Source: Neisseria weixii (lineage in GTDB: Bacteria; Pseudomonadota; Gammaproteobacteria; Burkholderiales; Neisseriaceae). From it: DNA of 64,000 nucleotides. Below, one piece after another: positions 1 to 8,742 of the stretch (position 1 is its first letter; each line of letters begins with the position of its first letter). The position numbers and the translations under genes are program-made. The DNA is taken from assembly GCF_002327085.1 (NCBI RefSeq), contig NZ_CP023429.1:1736001-1800000 (forward strand). Direction: 5' to 3'. Under the pieces are notes generated by a model, which saw only the letters and a list, made by a program, of their open reading frames with translations, was not told the origin of the DNA and made no database searches.

Positions 1-63
1 TGCTTCGCCGTCGCGCAGGTGCAAATGCATGTCATCCGGCTGGATAATGGTCAGGGTTTGCAT
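1..63 (-). CDS. pyrC: Dihydroorotase, N-terminal fragment
   Basis: Only the first 21 codons are inside the window; the gene continues past the left edge. The visible protein begins MQTLTIIQPDDMHLHLRDGE, the characteristic start of class II dihydroorotase, and includes the HxHxR metal-binding motif (HLHLR). The enzyme closes carbamoyl-aspartate to dihydroorotate in pyrimidine synthesis in the cytoplasm. The ATG is followed upstream by an AAGGAAA-type ribosome site. The identification rests on this short but very distinctive segment. Confidence 0.85.
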   Translation of the reverse strand, partial: MQTLTIIQPDDMHLHLRDGEA

Positions 64-88
64 GGTGGTTTCCTTTTGGTTTTACGGT

Positions 89-119
89 TTCAGACGGCCT
101 TTTGTTCAGGCCGTCTGAA
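89..119. terminator. Inverted uptake-sequence pair acting as terminator
   Basis: Two oppositely oriented uptake sequences (TTCAGACGGCC at 89-99 and GGCCGTCTGAA at 109-119) form an 11-bp stem. It lies just after the stop of the lipoprotein gene at 122, so it probably ends that minus-strand transcript. Confidence 0.6.
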
Positions 120-121
120 AA

Positions 122-712
122 TCAATTTGTTTGGTTCAATACCGGTTTGGAATGATAAATCTGATGGGTGAAATATAATGCGGCTTGCGCAGGCAACTGC
201 TCCGATGGCGATGTATTGGCCGTCAGCACCCATTCTTCAGGGCTGCCCGATTCACGCCATGCATAGGAAAGCTGACGGAAAGGAAACGGCGATTGTGTGG
301 ATTTTTCGGAACGCAATTCATGGTTCATGCCTTGCGGCGCTTGCTCGACCAGTTGCATGAATTGCTGGCGCACCATATTCTCATCGGCTTTTTCGGTTTT
401 GATGCTGCAGCTTTCCGGCGCAAGGCTGAGATAATAAGCCGTCTGGTTTTTCTCGAGCTTCCAAACGGCGTTCCAATCGAGTTCCATCATGCCGAAAGGC
501 AGGTTTTTTACATCGTCTTCCGTCATGGCTTGTGCATCTTGTGCGCCCGCCCAAGCGGTCACTCGAGCCGGTTCGCCACGCAGCGTCACGCATGATTCGT
601 TAAAAAGCTTCACCGCTTCTTGCGCCCGCTCTTCTCTTTGCTTGGGCGATAATTCTTCGCCGCCGCAAGCAACCAACACCAACAGCGTTGCACACAATAA
701 GGTTTTCTGCAT
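122..712 (-). CDS. Putative lipoprotein of unknown function
   Basis: A 196-residue protein. It starts with a lipoprotein signal peptide whose lipobox (LVAC) places the lipidated cysteine at residue 16, followed by GG and a charged linker, so it should be membrane anchored. The rest is soluble, with no family I recognise. It contains two further cysteines (around SCVTL and ESCSIK) that could form a disulfide in the periplasm. The ATG at 712 is chosen because it begins the signal peptide. The longer open frame that runs in from tusA is an artefact of a frameshift there. An uptake sequence separates it from tusA. Confidence 0.7.
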   Translation of the reverse strand: MQKTLLCATLLVLVACGGEELSPKQREERAQEAVKLFNESCVTLRGEPARVTAWAGAQDAQAMTEDDVKNLPFGMMELDWNAVWKLEKNQTAYYLSLAPESCSIKTEKADENMVRQQFMQLVEQAPQGMNHELRSEKSTQSPFPFRQLSYAWRESGSPEEWVLTANTSPSEQLPAQAALYFTHQIYHSKPVLNQTN

Positions 713-722
713 TTCAGACGGC

Positions 723-943
723 CTATTTGTGTTTGAGCACCAAGGTAAACACACCTTCGCTTTCAGTCGATTCCAATAAAACATGGCCGGTTTGGCGGCA
801 GAAGGCTTCAAAATCGCCCGGCGCCCCGGGTCGGTGGCCAATACGGTCAACACTTCATCGGTTTGCATTTGTGCCAAGGCTTTTTTGGCACGCAAAATCG
901 GCATCGGGCATTTCAAGCCGGTTACGTCTAAGGTTTGTGTCAT
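723..943 (-). CDS. tusA: Sulfur carrier protein TusA (one-base frameshift in this sequence)
   Basis: Reads MTQTLDVTGLKCPMPILRAK, with the TusA/SirA CPMP motif whose cysteine carries the persulfide for tRNA 2-thiouridine and molybdenum-cofactor sulfur transfer. After residue 40 (TDPG) the frame breaks. Adding one C to the C4 run at 824-827 restores the expected GDFEAFCRQTGHVLLES continuation and a stop at 723-725, giving about 73 residues, normal for the family. The lesion fits a homopolymer miscount. Without correction the frame reads on into the downstream lipoprotein and looks like a false fusion. Confidence 0.85.
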
Positions 944-1051
944 GATGGTTTGCGTTTAATCTGGTTAAATATTAGGTTAATTATACCTGACTTGCTTGCA
1001 CCTGCGCTTTTGAAACCCTAAAATGCAAAATATTTCATCATGGAGAGCGTT

Positions 1052-1663
1052 ATGCGCCGCATCAGTTTGCTGGTTATGGTCTTGGCTGCCACTTCCGCTT
1101 TTGCCCTGCCCAAAAGCGATAAAGACAGCTTGGTCAACAGTCGTTATCAAGAAAGCGCCGGAGAAAAAGCGGCCCGCGAATTTAAAGAAGCCGAAGTCGG
1201 TTTACCTGCTCTGCCGGACACCAAATCAGGCGATTGGTTTGATATTTATGTGAGCGAAACCTATGCCAAGCAGCCGAAAATTTTATTGGACAGCCTGCAA
1301 ATCATGCCTTCGCCAGACACCAGCATCCGCTATATTTTGAACACGCAGTCTTCTCAAGGTTACGATAACCTGACGGCCGAAGGTATTTTCTGCGCCCGCT
1401 CCAGCTTCAATTACGGCGGCGATAAACGCTCTTCGTATAAAATATTCGGCTATGGCGATCCGGTAAACAGCCGTTGGATTCAACCGCGCAATGCAGATTG
1501 GAAGCCGATGGGCGGCGCGATGAGCCGCAACGATGAACTGCGCAGCGTGCTTTATAACGCATTCTGTGTCGATGGTACGCCAAATACAGTGAAAGGTTTG
1601 ATTGAGCGCTTGCAACAACGCGCCGGCCGCCACAAACCAAGCTTGGCCAATACCAACAAATAA
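1052..1663 (+). CDS. CNP1-like family exported protein
   Basis: A 203-residue exported protein, with a signal peptide ending at AFA-LPKSD. The mature part has the features of the CNP1-like family known in beta-proteobacteria, which has no assigned function: a conserved aromatic-rich core (GDWFDIYVSETY), a paired cysteine in FCARSSF and a late cysteine in AFCVDG. I chose the ATG at 1052 because a GGAG ribosome site lies six bases upstream; the ATG at 1040 overlaps that site. An inverted-repeat terminator follows. The family assignment is from recall of motifs, so moderately sure. Confidence 0.7.
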   Translation: MRRISLLVMVLAATSAFALPKSDKDSLVNSRYQESAGEKAAREFKEAEVGLPALPDTKSGDWFDIYVSETYAKQPKILLDSLQIMPSPDTSIRYILNTQSSQGYDNLTAEGIFCARSSFNYGGDKRSSYKIFGYGDPVNSRWIQPRNADWKPMGGAMSRNDELRSVLYNAFCVDGTPNTVKGLIERLQQRAGRHKPSLANTNK

Positions 1664-1671
1664 AATTAAAC

Positions 1672-1710
1672 AGGCCGTCTGAAAAATTCCCGCTTTCCGA
1701 CGGCCTTTTA
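1672..1710 (+). terminator. Terminator after the CNP1-like gene
   Basis: AGGCCGTC (1672-1679) pairs with GACGGCCT (1699-1706), followed by TTTTA. One arm is an uptake sequence and the other a degenerate copy. Confidence 0.55.
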
Positions 1711-1769
1711 CTTTAAATTTTTTCAGACGGCCTTATATCAAGTTTAAACTCTTGAAGGACTTAACGCCC

Positions 1770-2183
1770 ATGAACATCAGCGAAATCGCCAAACGCTCGG
1801 GCTTGAGCAGCAAAATGATTCGTGACTATGAAAAAATCGGTTTGATTCCGGCCACCGGGCGCAACGAATCGGGGTATCGCCAATATCAGGAAAAAGATTT
1901 AGACACACTGATGTTTATCAAACACGCGCGTGATGTTGATTTTTCATTGGCGCAAATCGAAACTTTATTGCGGCTCAAACACAATCCGCAACGAACCAGC
2001 GCGCAAGTGAAGCAATTGGTGGCGGAACACATTGCCACGCTGCAAGAAAAAATCAGCCGCCTGCAAAGCATGACTGCTACGCTGCAATCTTGGCATGACT
2101 GCTGCCAAGGCAATGACGATCCCGAATGCGCGATTATTGAGCAACTTTCGGAAAATACGCTTAAGAAGTCTTGCCATGATTAA
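1770..2183 (+). CDS. cueR: MerR-family regulator, CueR-like copper sensor
   Basis: A 137-residue MerR regulator. The N-terminus (MNISEIAKRSGLSSKMIRDY) is the winged-helix DNA-binding domain with the usual RxYE/GLI segment, followed by a dimerisation coiled coil (about 75-112). The C-terminal metal loop CCQGNDDPECAIIE has cysteines spaced as in CueR (CPGDDxxxCPII), which bind Cu(I) and activate copper-export genes. No copper ATPase gene lies next to it, so its targets are elsewhere. The ATG at 1770 follows a GAAGGA ribosome site. The CueR subclass is inferred from the metal loop. Confidence 0.75.
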   Translation: MNISEIAKRSGLSSKMIRDYEKIGLIPATGRNESGYRQYQEKDLDTLMFIKHARDVDFSLAQIETLLRLKHNPQRTSAQVKQLVAEHIATLQEKISRLQSMTATLQSWHDCCQGNDDPECAIIEQLSENTLKKSCHD

Positions 2184-2197
2184 TTCAGACGGCCTGA

Positions 2198-2213
2198 GAC
2201 CTTTGCAAACCTA
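2198..2213 (+). repeat. Solitary GAGACCTTTGCAAA repeat end
   Basis: The motif GAGACCTTTGCAAA, found at the ends of the MITE-like elements at 37.5 and 41.0 kb, occurs here alone after an uptake sequence, and again at 63962. No partner end is visible, so this is probably a remnant. Confidence 0.4.
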
Positions 2214-2235
2214 TTGCCAAAGTTAACATAAACAA

Positions 2236-2266
2236 AACCTGCCTGAATGACTCAGGCAGGTTTTTT
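2236..2266. terminator. Bidirectional terminator between cueR and porin
   Basis: A perfect 11-bp stem (AACCTGCCTGA / TCAGGCAGGTT) with a five-base loop and T6 on the plus side, A4 on the minus side. It is placed between convergent genes. Confidence 0.8.
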
Positions 2267-2277
2267 CATGCACAATC

Positions 2278-3386
2278 TTAGAAGCGGTGATGCAAGCCCA
2301 AAGAAGCGGCTGCTTGTTCCACTTTACCTTTATCTGTTGCGGTCAAAAGTGTTTTGTTGCCTACTCGCAGATAGCCGACTTGGCCGCGTGCTGAAGTGCG
2401 TTTGCTGAAGCGGTAATCGCCCCCGACAATCACTTGGTCGAATTTATCTACCAATTTTTCGCCACTGTCTACACCTTTAGCCGGCCAGCCGTGTGCGTAG
2501 GTAATGCGCGGACGCCAGTTGCCGAAGTTATAGCCTGCTGTTACGGCGGCATCAATAACTTTTACGGCTTCTTCTTTGCCGGCATCTTTGGTAATGTCGC
2601 TGCCGTTGTAGGTATTGAAGCCATCGGTGAAGTTAGCCAGATAAGTGTTGGCGCTCTCATTAGCTTTGGCATATTGCGCACCCAAGCCCAAAAATAAATT
2701 ATTGGCATCGTAAGCGGTTTCCAAGCGGACGATGTGACCATCCTCGGTGCCGGCACGGTTTTTACGCAGGTTATAAGCCAGTTTGGTAAAAAATTGAGGA
2801 TTGCTGTAGCTCACACCGGCAGTATATTGATCGCGTCCCGGCTCGGCATGGGTGTATTTATCTTCAGGATTCTGGTTGTCGCGCGGAGAATATTGCGCAT
2901 TGAATTGGAAGCCTGACAACGACGGACTATCGTAACGAACCGATACATTGCGCGATCCGGTGCGGGTAAACACACCCAAACCTGTGGCGGTATTACTCCA
3001 CATCCATGTATCAATGGTATCCATTTCGTTGAGCATATTGTTCAAATTACCGGCCCGCAGCTTACCGAAGCTGCCTTCTACACCGATAAACGAATCGCGG
3101 CTGCCCCATTTTTGGCTGTTGCTTTGCCCCAAAATGGATGCGCGCTGCTCCAACTGCCAAATAGCGGTCAAATTATTACTTAATTTTTCCTTACCCTTGA
3201 AACCGATACGCGAAGTATTGTCGTTAATACGGGTTGAGGTTGCGCTTTTTTCCGTACCGGCGCCGCCTTTGATTTTGACTTGGCTGGTGCTGACGCTGCT
3301 CTTTATTTGACCGTATAAGGTCACATCTGCATAAACGCCGCATGAAAATGCGGCGTAAGTGAGTGCGAGAATGGTTTTTTGCATGG
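2278..3386 (-). CDS. Neisserial trimeric porin (PorB-like)
   Basis: A 369-residue outer-membrane beta-barrel porin. It has a signal peptide cleaved at VYA-DVTLYG, the conserved mature start of neisserial porins, the RIGFKGKE motif near residue 60, the RAGNLNN segment, and ends in a terminal phenylalanine (LGLHHRF) needed for barrel insertion. It forms a passive channel for small solutes. Start at 3386 follows an AGGGAGA ribosome site; the longer MKREIF extension is not needed. Whether it is the PorA or PorB counterpart cannot be decided from sequence alone. Confidence 0.9.
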
Positions 3387-3486
3387 TGAATATCTCCCTT
3401 TTCAAAAATATGGTTAAACCAGCCTCGACATATTAATGAATTTTCATTTTAAAGACAATAGCTTTTAAAACGATAGCAATTTTTAT

Positions 3487-3786
3487 TTATTTTTGCTTCA
3501 AATGGTTCTGCCACGCTTGTAAAGCAAACAAAGCAAATATGGCGCCGTAGCGGTACAGTTTGGGCAGAGGCAAATGCGATGTTTTCGACAACAAGCTGGT
3601 GGATGAAGCGGCAAAACTACTGCCGAAGTCAGCCAATCGGTACAACATGGCTTCATTTTCAGCCGATTTCTGCGCACGGATTTCTTTAAGTCTGCGTTGT
3701 TTCAAATAAGAAGCAGCCACTTTTAAACGCGCCAGTTTAATTTCCAATTCGAGCAGCTCACGGGTTTCTTTTTGTTGTTGGTTCAT
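3487..3786 (-). CDS. Small membrane-associated protein in a yqjDEK-like cluster
   Basis: A 99-residue protein, strongly charged and helical over the first 50 residues (ELLELEIKLARLKV), with one possible membrane segment near the C-terminus (YGAIFALFALQAW). It follows the YqjE-like gene by 15 bases, the same position as YqjK in the E. coli yqjCDEK operon. The resemblance to YqjK is by position and size, not by clear motifs. Likely an inner-membrane envelope protein. Confidence 0.6.
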   Translation of the reverse strand: MNQQQKETRELLELEIKLARLKVAASYLKQRRLKEIRAQKSAENEAMLYRLADFGSSFAASSTSLLSKTSHLPLPKLYRYGAIFALFALQAWQNHLKQK

Positions 3787-3801
3787 TGGGACTCTCCTTG
3801 T

Positions 3802-4185
3802 TTATTCTTCGTTAATTTGACCACGCAAATAAGCAATATCGGATTGAATGTCTTTTAATGTGTTGCCGATGCGGTTGTTTTGGCCTTTCCAGCCATAGAC
3901 AATACGGGCACAGGTAATGGCGATAATCAATAGGCTCAAGCCGGTAATGCCGAAAAATGTCCAAATTGCTTGCTGGTCGGTCAATACACGGTTTAAACCG
4001 AATAACAAACTAATCAACGCCACCAACAGCAATATGGCCGAAATCACCAACCAAATTATGCTGCGCACAGCATTACCCGCTTGTGCGGCCAAATCCAAAT
4101 TCAGCAGTTGCAGACGCAGCATCAATAAATCGATACCTTGATTAAACACCAATTTGGTATGCTGGATATTCTCTTTGAGATTCAT
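3802..4185 (-). CDS. Phage holin family / YqjE-like membrane protein
   Basis: 127 residues with a helical N-terminus and two closely spaced hydrophobic segments (about 42-64 and 73-95), the layout of the YqjE/holin III-type family (DUF1469). Despite the family name it is a housekeeping inner-membrane protein in proteobacteria. The ATG at 4185 follows GGGAAGAG. It lies between the YqjD-like gene upstream and the small 99-residue protein downstream. Confidence 0.75.
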   Translation of the reverse strand: MNLKENIQHTKLVFNQGIDLLMLRLQLLNLDLAAQAGNAVRSIIWLVISAILLLVALISLLFGLNRVLTDQQAIWTFFGITGLSLLIIAITCARIVYGWKGQNNRIGNTLKDIQSDIAYLRGQINEE

Positions 4186-4237
4186 CTCTCTTCCCTTTCT
4201 CAACTTTATTTTGTTTTCACGCGTGTGAAATAGAAAG

Positions 4238-4265
4238 GCCGTCTGAAACCTATTTTCAGACGGCC
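4238..4265. terminator. Inverted uptake-sequence pair between yqjD-like and yqjE-like genes
   Basis: GGCCGTCTGAAA (4238-4249) and TTTCAGACGGCC (4254-4265) form a 12-bp stem. It may reduce read-through from the YqjD-like gene into the next two. Confidence 0.55.
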
Positions 4266-4278
4266 TATCCATTGGCGA

Positions 4279-4713
4279 TTAGCGGCGGTTCAGCAACACA
4301 CCGACCACCAGACCGGCTAATGCGGCAAAGCCCATTGCGTAATAAGGTTTGTCACGCACGGCTTCATCGGCTTGTTGGGCGTGATGTTTCACACGTTCAC
4401 TGGCTTCGGCCTCAAATTCAGCAAAGCGTTTTTTACCTTCTTTGAAACGCTCGGCAGCTTCGGCTTCAAATTCAGCGTATTTGTCGCGCGCTTGCTCGGC
4501 ATGGTGGCGCAGACGCTCGGCAGCCTCAGCTTCAAATTTAGTCAGACGATCTTTGGCTGCATCCAATTTTTCCTGCAATTTTGCTTTGGCCTCTTTGGCT
4601 TCTTCAGTCGTTGCTTCCGCGCCTGCGTTGTATAAATCTTCTACATCATTCATTACTTCACGAATATCTTTCAACAGAGCTTCTTTTCGGGTTTCATAAT
4701 CATGTTTTTTCAT
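4279..4713 (-). CDS. DUF883 / ElaB-YqjD-like tail-anchored protein with FEAEA repeats
   Basis: 144 residues. The family is known in E. coli as ElaB/YqjD, stationary-phase inner-membrane proteins that can associate with ribosomes. Here the middle of the protein (about 60-125) is a long charged helix built from three near-identical units carrying EFEAEAxER, repeated at roughly 22-residue spacing. The C-terminus is a single membrane anchor (YYAMGFAALAGLVVGVLLN) ending in RR, as in the family. The triplicated unit makes it longer than the usual 100 residues. First gene of a three-gene minus-strand cluster. Confidence 0.8.
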   Translation of the reverse strand: MKKHDYETRKEALLKDIREVMNDVEDLYNAGAEATTEEAKEAKAKLQEKLDAAKDRLTKFEAEAAERLRHHAEQARDKYAEFEAEAAERFKEGKKRFAEFEAEASERVKHHAQQADEAVRDKPYYAMGFAALAGLVVGVLLNRR

Positions 4714-4972
4714 TGTTACGCTCCTTTGCGTGTTCGTTTGATGTTTTTTCAGTATAGAGAGAACGACATCGACTCACAAGATAATTTCCATAAAGATAAT
4801 TTGAATTCTTGTAAAGATTGTTAGATTTTGAATGATTCAAATTTGCTGTGAAAAGTTTTTAAAAATGATTTGGCGGAAGCGGATTAGATCAGCTATCCTT
4901 TTGTGCGCTTAAAAATAGGCTGACTGAAACAAGCTGTCTGAAATCCATATTTTCAGACGGCCTTGCATATCA

Positions 4973-5260
4973 TCACGGGTTAAAGGGCAGCCAGACACGC
5001 GCCAAAGCATACATCAATGCGCCGCCTACTCCCAGTATGAAAAATACTACGCCTTTTTTACGTGCATTCGGACAAAGCCAATATACTGCCAAACTAAAAC
5101 TGAGAAATAAAACCCCCACGCGCCATAACAACGCTTTGTCTTTATAACGATTGAGTGTATAGGTTTCGGTCATCATCACATACAGCTGGAAAACTGCGGC
5201 AATACACATTGACATAATACCGGTCGGTAAGAAAATCAGCCCGAGTAATTCTTTATTCAT
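4973..5260 (-). CDS. Small multi-pass membrane protein, unknown
   Basis: 95 residues with three predicted membrane segments (about 7-29, 46-63 and 70-88). No family recognised. The ATG at 5260 is preferred to the GTG one codon upstream. A half uptake pair lies just after the stop. Role unknown. Confidence 0.55.
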   Translation of the reverse strand: MNKELLGLIFLPTGIMSMCIAAVFQLYVMMTETYTLNRYKDKALLWRVGVLFLSFSLAVYWLCPNARKKGVVFFILGVGGALMYALARVWLPFNP

Positions 5261-5624
5261 CACTTTAATGCCGTCTGAAAAATCAATATGCCATTATAAA
5301 AGATTTTGCCATGCCCTGCTTTATCGGTTTTACCGAGTCAGGCCGTCTGAAAGACAGCAATTGGCTGATATAAAAGCACTATCTGTTTATATTCAAGAAT
5401 CTGACGCTGCAAGCGGTTTTTCTCCATTCATCGGCATATAGGCTTAAAATAATGCGGTGAAACACGGCCTAACCGCATATTCATCTCATCCTAATATTCA
5501 TACTACTGAATTTCCTTACCCGTTTGGCTGGACGTAATCGTCACACCGGCATTGCCATCATGAAATTGCGCCATCTCATAAATATAGTTTCCCCAACTCA
5601 AATTTGATTCCCATTTTCATTAAA
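5261..5624. other. Intergenic stretch with a possible gene remnant
   Basis: No intact gene. It holds two uptake sequences (near 5272 and 5342). On the minus strand, about 5504-5594 encodes a short open stretch ending in MAQFHDGNAGVTITSSQ and a stop, but with stops directly upstream and no start. It could be the 3' remnant of a lost gene or chance. Confidence 0.3.
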
Positions 5625-5656
5625 AATGCCGTCTGAAACATTTTTCAGACGGCATT
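5625..5656 (-). terminator. Terminator of lpdA (AT-type uptake pair)
   Basis: AATGCCGTCTGAAA and its inverse form a 14-bp stem with a four-base loop, 19 bases after the lpdA stop. Both arms are AT-type uptake sequences, unlike most in the window. Confidence 0.7.
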
Positions 5657-5674
5657 TCAAACAAAATCCAGCAA

Positions 5675-7105
5675 TTAGCCATGCAAAGCACGCTTGTCGG
5701 CAGCCAATGCCGCTTCATGCAACACTTCAGATAAGGTCGGGTGCGCATGGATGATGCGGGCGATGTCTTCGCTGCTGGCTGAAAATTCCAAGCTGGTTAC
5801 GCCTTCAGATACCAATTCGCTCACCACCGGTCCGATCATATGCACGCCCAAAATGCGGTCGGTTTTCACGCAAGCCAACACTTTGATGGTGCCTTTGGCT
5901 TTGCCCATGGCCAATGCACGACCATTGGCGCCGAAGCCTGAAGTACCTTTTTTGTATTCAACACCTTCGGCTTTCAACTGCTCTTCGGTTTTGCCTACCC
6001 AAGCAATTTCAGGGTCGGTATAAATCACGAATGGCACGTTATTGAAGTCGATATGCGGTTTTTGGCCGGCAATACGCTCAGCCACGGCCACGCCTTCATC
6101 GCTGGCTTTGTGCGCCAACATCGGGCCGCGAACCACGTCACCAATTGCCCAAACATTTGGCAGGTTGGTTTTGCAATCGCCGTCTACTTTGATGAAACCG
6201 CGTTCGTCTTTTTCCAAGCCCACGGCTTCAACATTCAAACCGTTGGTGTTCGGAATGCGGCCGATGGCCACAATCAATTTATCAAAGGTTTCGGTTTTGG
6301 CTTCGCCTTTAGCAGTTTCGTATTGCACGGTCACGCCTTGTCCTGCTTTAATTTCACCGATTTTCACGCCTAATTCGATTTCCAAACCTTGTTCTTTAGT
6401 AAAGAATTTGAACGCCTCTTTGGCAATTTGCTGGTCGGCAGCAGCCAAGAAAGTCGGTGCGGCTTCCAGAATGGTAACTTCCGAACCCACACGCTTCCAT
6501 ACCGAACCCATTTCCAAACCAATTACACCCGAACCGATAACGCCCAATTTAGCCGGTACTTCAGTCAGGTTCAAAGCACCTTCGTTGTCCAATACATTCA
6601 CGTTATCAATGGCAATTTGTGGCAATGGACGTGGTACAGAACCAGTCGCCACAATCACATGTTTGGCTTCAACAACGGTTTTTTCGCCTTTATTGTCTAC
6701 TTCGATTTGATACAAATCGCCGTTTTTACCTTTGAACGAACCCAAGCCGAACAAGCTGTCAATTTTGTTCTTTTGGAACAAGAATTTCACACCGCCGGTC
6801 AATTTATTCACAATACCGTCTTTGCGTTCAATCATTTTGGCAGCATCAAATTTGATGTCGCCCACGGTAATACCGTGTTCGGCAAAGTCGTGTTGCACCG
6901 CATGGAAATGCTCTGAAGATTGCAACAAGGCTTTTGATGGGATGCAGCCTACGTTCAAGCAAGTACCGCCCAAAGCAGGCGCGTCGCCTGCTTTATTCAC
7001 GCCGGCATCAATACAGGCTGTTTTGAAACCTAATTGTGCAGCACGGATGGCAGCAACATAACCGCCAGGACCCGCACCGATAACTATTACATCATATTGT
7101 GACAT
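5675..7105 (-). CDS. lpdA: Dihydrolipoyl dehydrogenase (E3)
   Basis: 476 residues, full length. FAD-binding [10 protein letters not shown] at the N-terminus, the redox-active disulfide in [13 protein letters not shown], an NAD-binding [11 protein letters not shown] in the middle and the C-terminal [13 protein letters not shown] that supplies the active-site His-Glu pair from the partner subunit. It reoxidises dihydrolipoamide of the 2-oxoglutarate dehydrogenase complex encoded upstream (sucA, sucB). Start at 7105 follows an AGGAT ribosome site; the upstream MKDKGFQ extension is unlikely. In N. meningitidis sucC and sucD follow lpdA as I recall, but not here. Confidence 0.95.
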   Translation of the reverse strand: MSQYDVIVIGAGPGGYVAAIRAAQLGFKTACIDAGVNKAGDAPALGGTCLNVGCIPSKALLQSSEHFHAVQHDFAEHGITVGDIKFDAAKMIERKDGIVNKLTGGVKFLFQKNKIDSLFGLGSFKGKNGDLYQIEVDNKGEKTVVEAKHVIVATGSVPRPLPQIAIDNVNVLDNEGALNLTEVPAKLGVIGSGVIGLEMGSVWKRVGSEVTILEAAPTFLAAADQQIAKEAFKFFTKEQGLEIELGVKIGEIKAGQGVTVQYETAKGEAKTETFDKLIVAIGRIPNTNGLNVEAVGLEKDERGFIKVDGDCKTNLPNVWAIGDVVRGPMLAHKASDEGVAVAERIAGQKPHIDFNNVPFVIYTDPEIAWVGKTEEQLKAEGVEYKKGTSGFGANGRALAMGKAKGTIKVLACVKTDRILGVHMIGPVVSELVSEGVTSLEFSASSEDIARIIHAHPTLSEVLHEAALAADKRALHG

Positions 7106-7153
7106 TTGAAATCCTTTGTCCTTCAAAAAGAATGTATCGAAAATAAGTGATGC

Positions 7154-7420
7154 CTAGCGTTTGTAGCGGCATGAATAAGGGCTAAATTCCTTCACTTCCA
7201 TGCGTGTGATGTTATTGTAAACACGAATGGTAGCATTCGGATAGGATTGGCAAAGCGATTGCCGCGCCATTTGAATACCCGCTTTATTACTATCGAGCTC
7301 GAATTTTTTATTCAGCTGCTTACCTTGTGCATTATAAGCATTGACCGAGTATTCCCTACCGGAAAAAGCGGCACAAGCTGATAAAGCCAGAGTAGCCAAA
7401 ATCATAAACGCTTGCTTCAT
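7154..7420 (-). CDS. Small putative lipoprotein between sucB and lpdA
   Basis: 88 residues with a lipobox (LSAC, cysteine about 16) after a short hydrophobic signal. The mature part has a pair of cysteines (SLCQSY and YSCRYKR) likely to form a disulfide. No family recognised. Start at 7420 follows GAGGG. It interrupts the sucB-lpdA order, and a degenerate inverted uptake pair lies between it and sucB. Confidence 0.6.
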   Translation of the reverse strand: MKQAFMILATLALSACAAFSGREYSVNAYNAQGKQLNKKFELDSNKAGIQMARQSLCQSYPNATIRVYNNITRMEVKEFSPYSCRYKR

Positions 7421-7472
7421 GTTTGATACCCTCGACACGCTTTCAGACGGCCTTTAAGACCGTCTGAATATA

Positions 7473-8651
7473 TTACAGATCTAACAACAAACGAGCTGGA
7501 TCTTCCAAGGCATCTTTAATGGCCACCAAGGTCAATACCGCTTCGCGACCATCAATGATACGGTGGTCGTAAGACAGCGCCAAATACATCATAGGACGGA
7601 CCACGACTTGACCGTTTTCCACCATGGCACGCTCTTTAGTGGCATGCATGCCTAAGATGGCAGATTGTGGCGGGTTGATGATTGGAGTAGACATCATCGA
7701 ACCAAAAGTACCGCCGTTGGTGATGCTGAAGGTGCCGCCGGTCAAATCGTCCAAAGAGATTTTGCCATCTTTGGCTTTAACTGCGTAATCTACGATGGCT
7801 TTTTCAATGTCGGCAATGCTCATTTGATCTGCATCGCGCAAGATTGGCACGACCAAACCGCGTGGGCTGCCGATGGCAATACCGATGTCGAAGAAACCAT
7901 GATAAACGATGTCGTTACCATCAACAGAAGCATTCACAATCGGATATTTCTTCAGCGCAGCGACAGCAGCTTTAACAAAGAAAGACATAAAGCCCAATTT
8001 AGTGCCGTGTTCTTTCTCGAATTTGTCTTTGTATTTTGCGCGCAAGTCCATGATTGGCTTCATGTTCACTTCGTTGAAAGTGGTCAATATGGCATTTTCT
8101 TGTTGAGAAGCCAACAGACGCTCTGCCACACGTGCACGCAAGCGGCTCATTGGAACGCGTTGCGCTGGACGTGCACCGGCAGGAACTGGCGCGCTGGCAG
8201 TGGCGGCAGGTTTAGCAACAGCATTTTGAACGTCTTCTTTCAAGACACGACCGTCACGGCCTGAACCTTGAACCGAATTCACATCTACGCCTTTTTCAGC
8301 AGCCAATTTAGCAGCGGCTGGCATAGCAGGGGCACCGGCCTGTACAGCAGGTTCTGGTTTGGATTCAGCAGCTTCGGCTTGCGGTGCAACTTCAGTAGCA
8401 GGTTGCGCGGCAGCCTCAGTATCGATGCGCGCCAGCACTTGGTCAGCTTCAACGGTTTCACCATCGCCAACAATGATTTCAGCCAATACACCGGCTTGTG
8501 GAGAAGGCACTTCCAAAACCACTTTGTCGGTTTCGATTTCAATCAGAATTTCATCGCGGGCAACTGCTTCACCAACTTTCTTTTTCCATTCCAACAAGGT
8601 ACCTTCCGATACGCTTTCAGACAACATTGGCACTTTTACTTCAATAATCAT
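7473..8651 (-). CDS. sucB: 2-oxoglutarate dehydrogenase E2, dihydrolipoyl succinyltransferase
   Basis: 392 residues. A single lipoyl domain at the N-terminus with the lipoylated lysine in ETDKVVLEV, an Ala/Pro/Glu-rich linker (about 78-105), the peripheral subunit-binding domain ([11 protein letters not shown]...[11 protein letters not shown]) and the catalytic domain with the active-site YDHRIIDG near the C-terminus. It transfers succinyl groups to CoA at the core of the 2-oxoglutarate dehydrogenase complex. Intact. It lies 91 bases after sucA. Confidence 0.95.
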   Translation of the reverse strand: MIIEVKVPMLSESVSEGTLLEWKKKVGEAVARDEILIEIETDKVVLEVPSPQAGVLAEIIVGDGETVEADQVLARIDTEAAAQPATEVAPQAEAAESKPEPAVQAGAPAMPAAAKLAAEKGVDVNSVQGSGRDGRVLKEDVQNAVAKPAATASAPVPAGARPAQRVPMSRLRARVAERLLASQQENAILTTFNEVNMKPIMDLRAKYKDKFEKEHGTKLGFMSFFVKAAVAALKKYPIVNASVDGNDIVYHGFFDIGIAIGSPRGLVVPILRDADQMSIADIEKAIVDYAVKAKDGKISLDDLTGGTFSITNGGTFGSMMSTPIINPPQSAILGMHATKERAMVENGQVVVRPMMYLALSYDHRIIDGREAVLTLVAIKDALEDPARLLLDL

Positions 8652-8742
8652 TTTAGTCTCCGGTTTACCGCCTTTCAGACGGCCTTGTGATGTGTTCTTA
8701 TTCCTACGGCCCGAGTCAGGCCGTAGGCGTTTCTCTCTTCAA

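Noticed and set aside
122..943. A 273-codon open frame joining TusA to a lipoprotein
   Set aside because: The junction has no domain sense, a full lipoprotein signal begins at 712, and one added base restores a normal TusA. It is a frameshift artefact, not a fusion.
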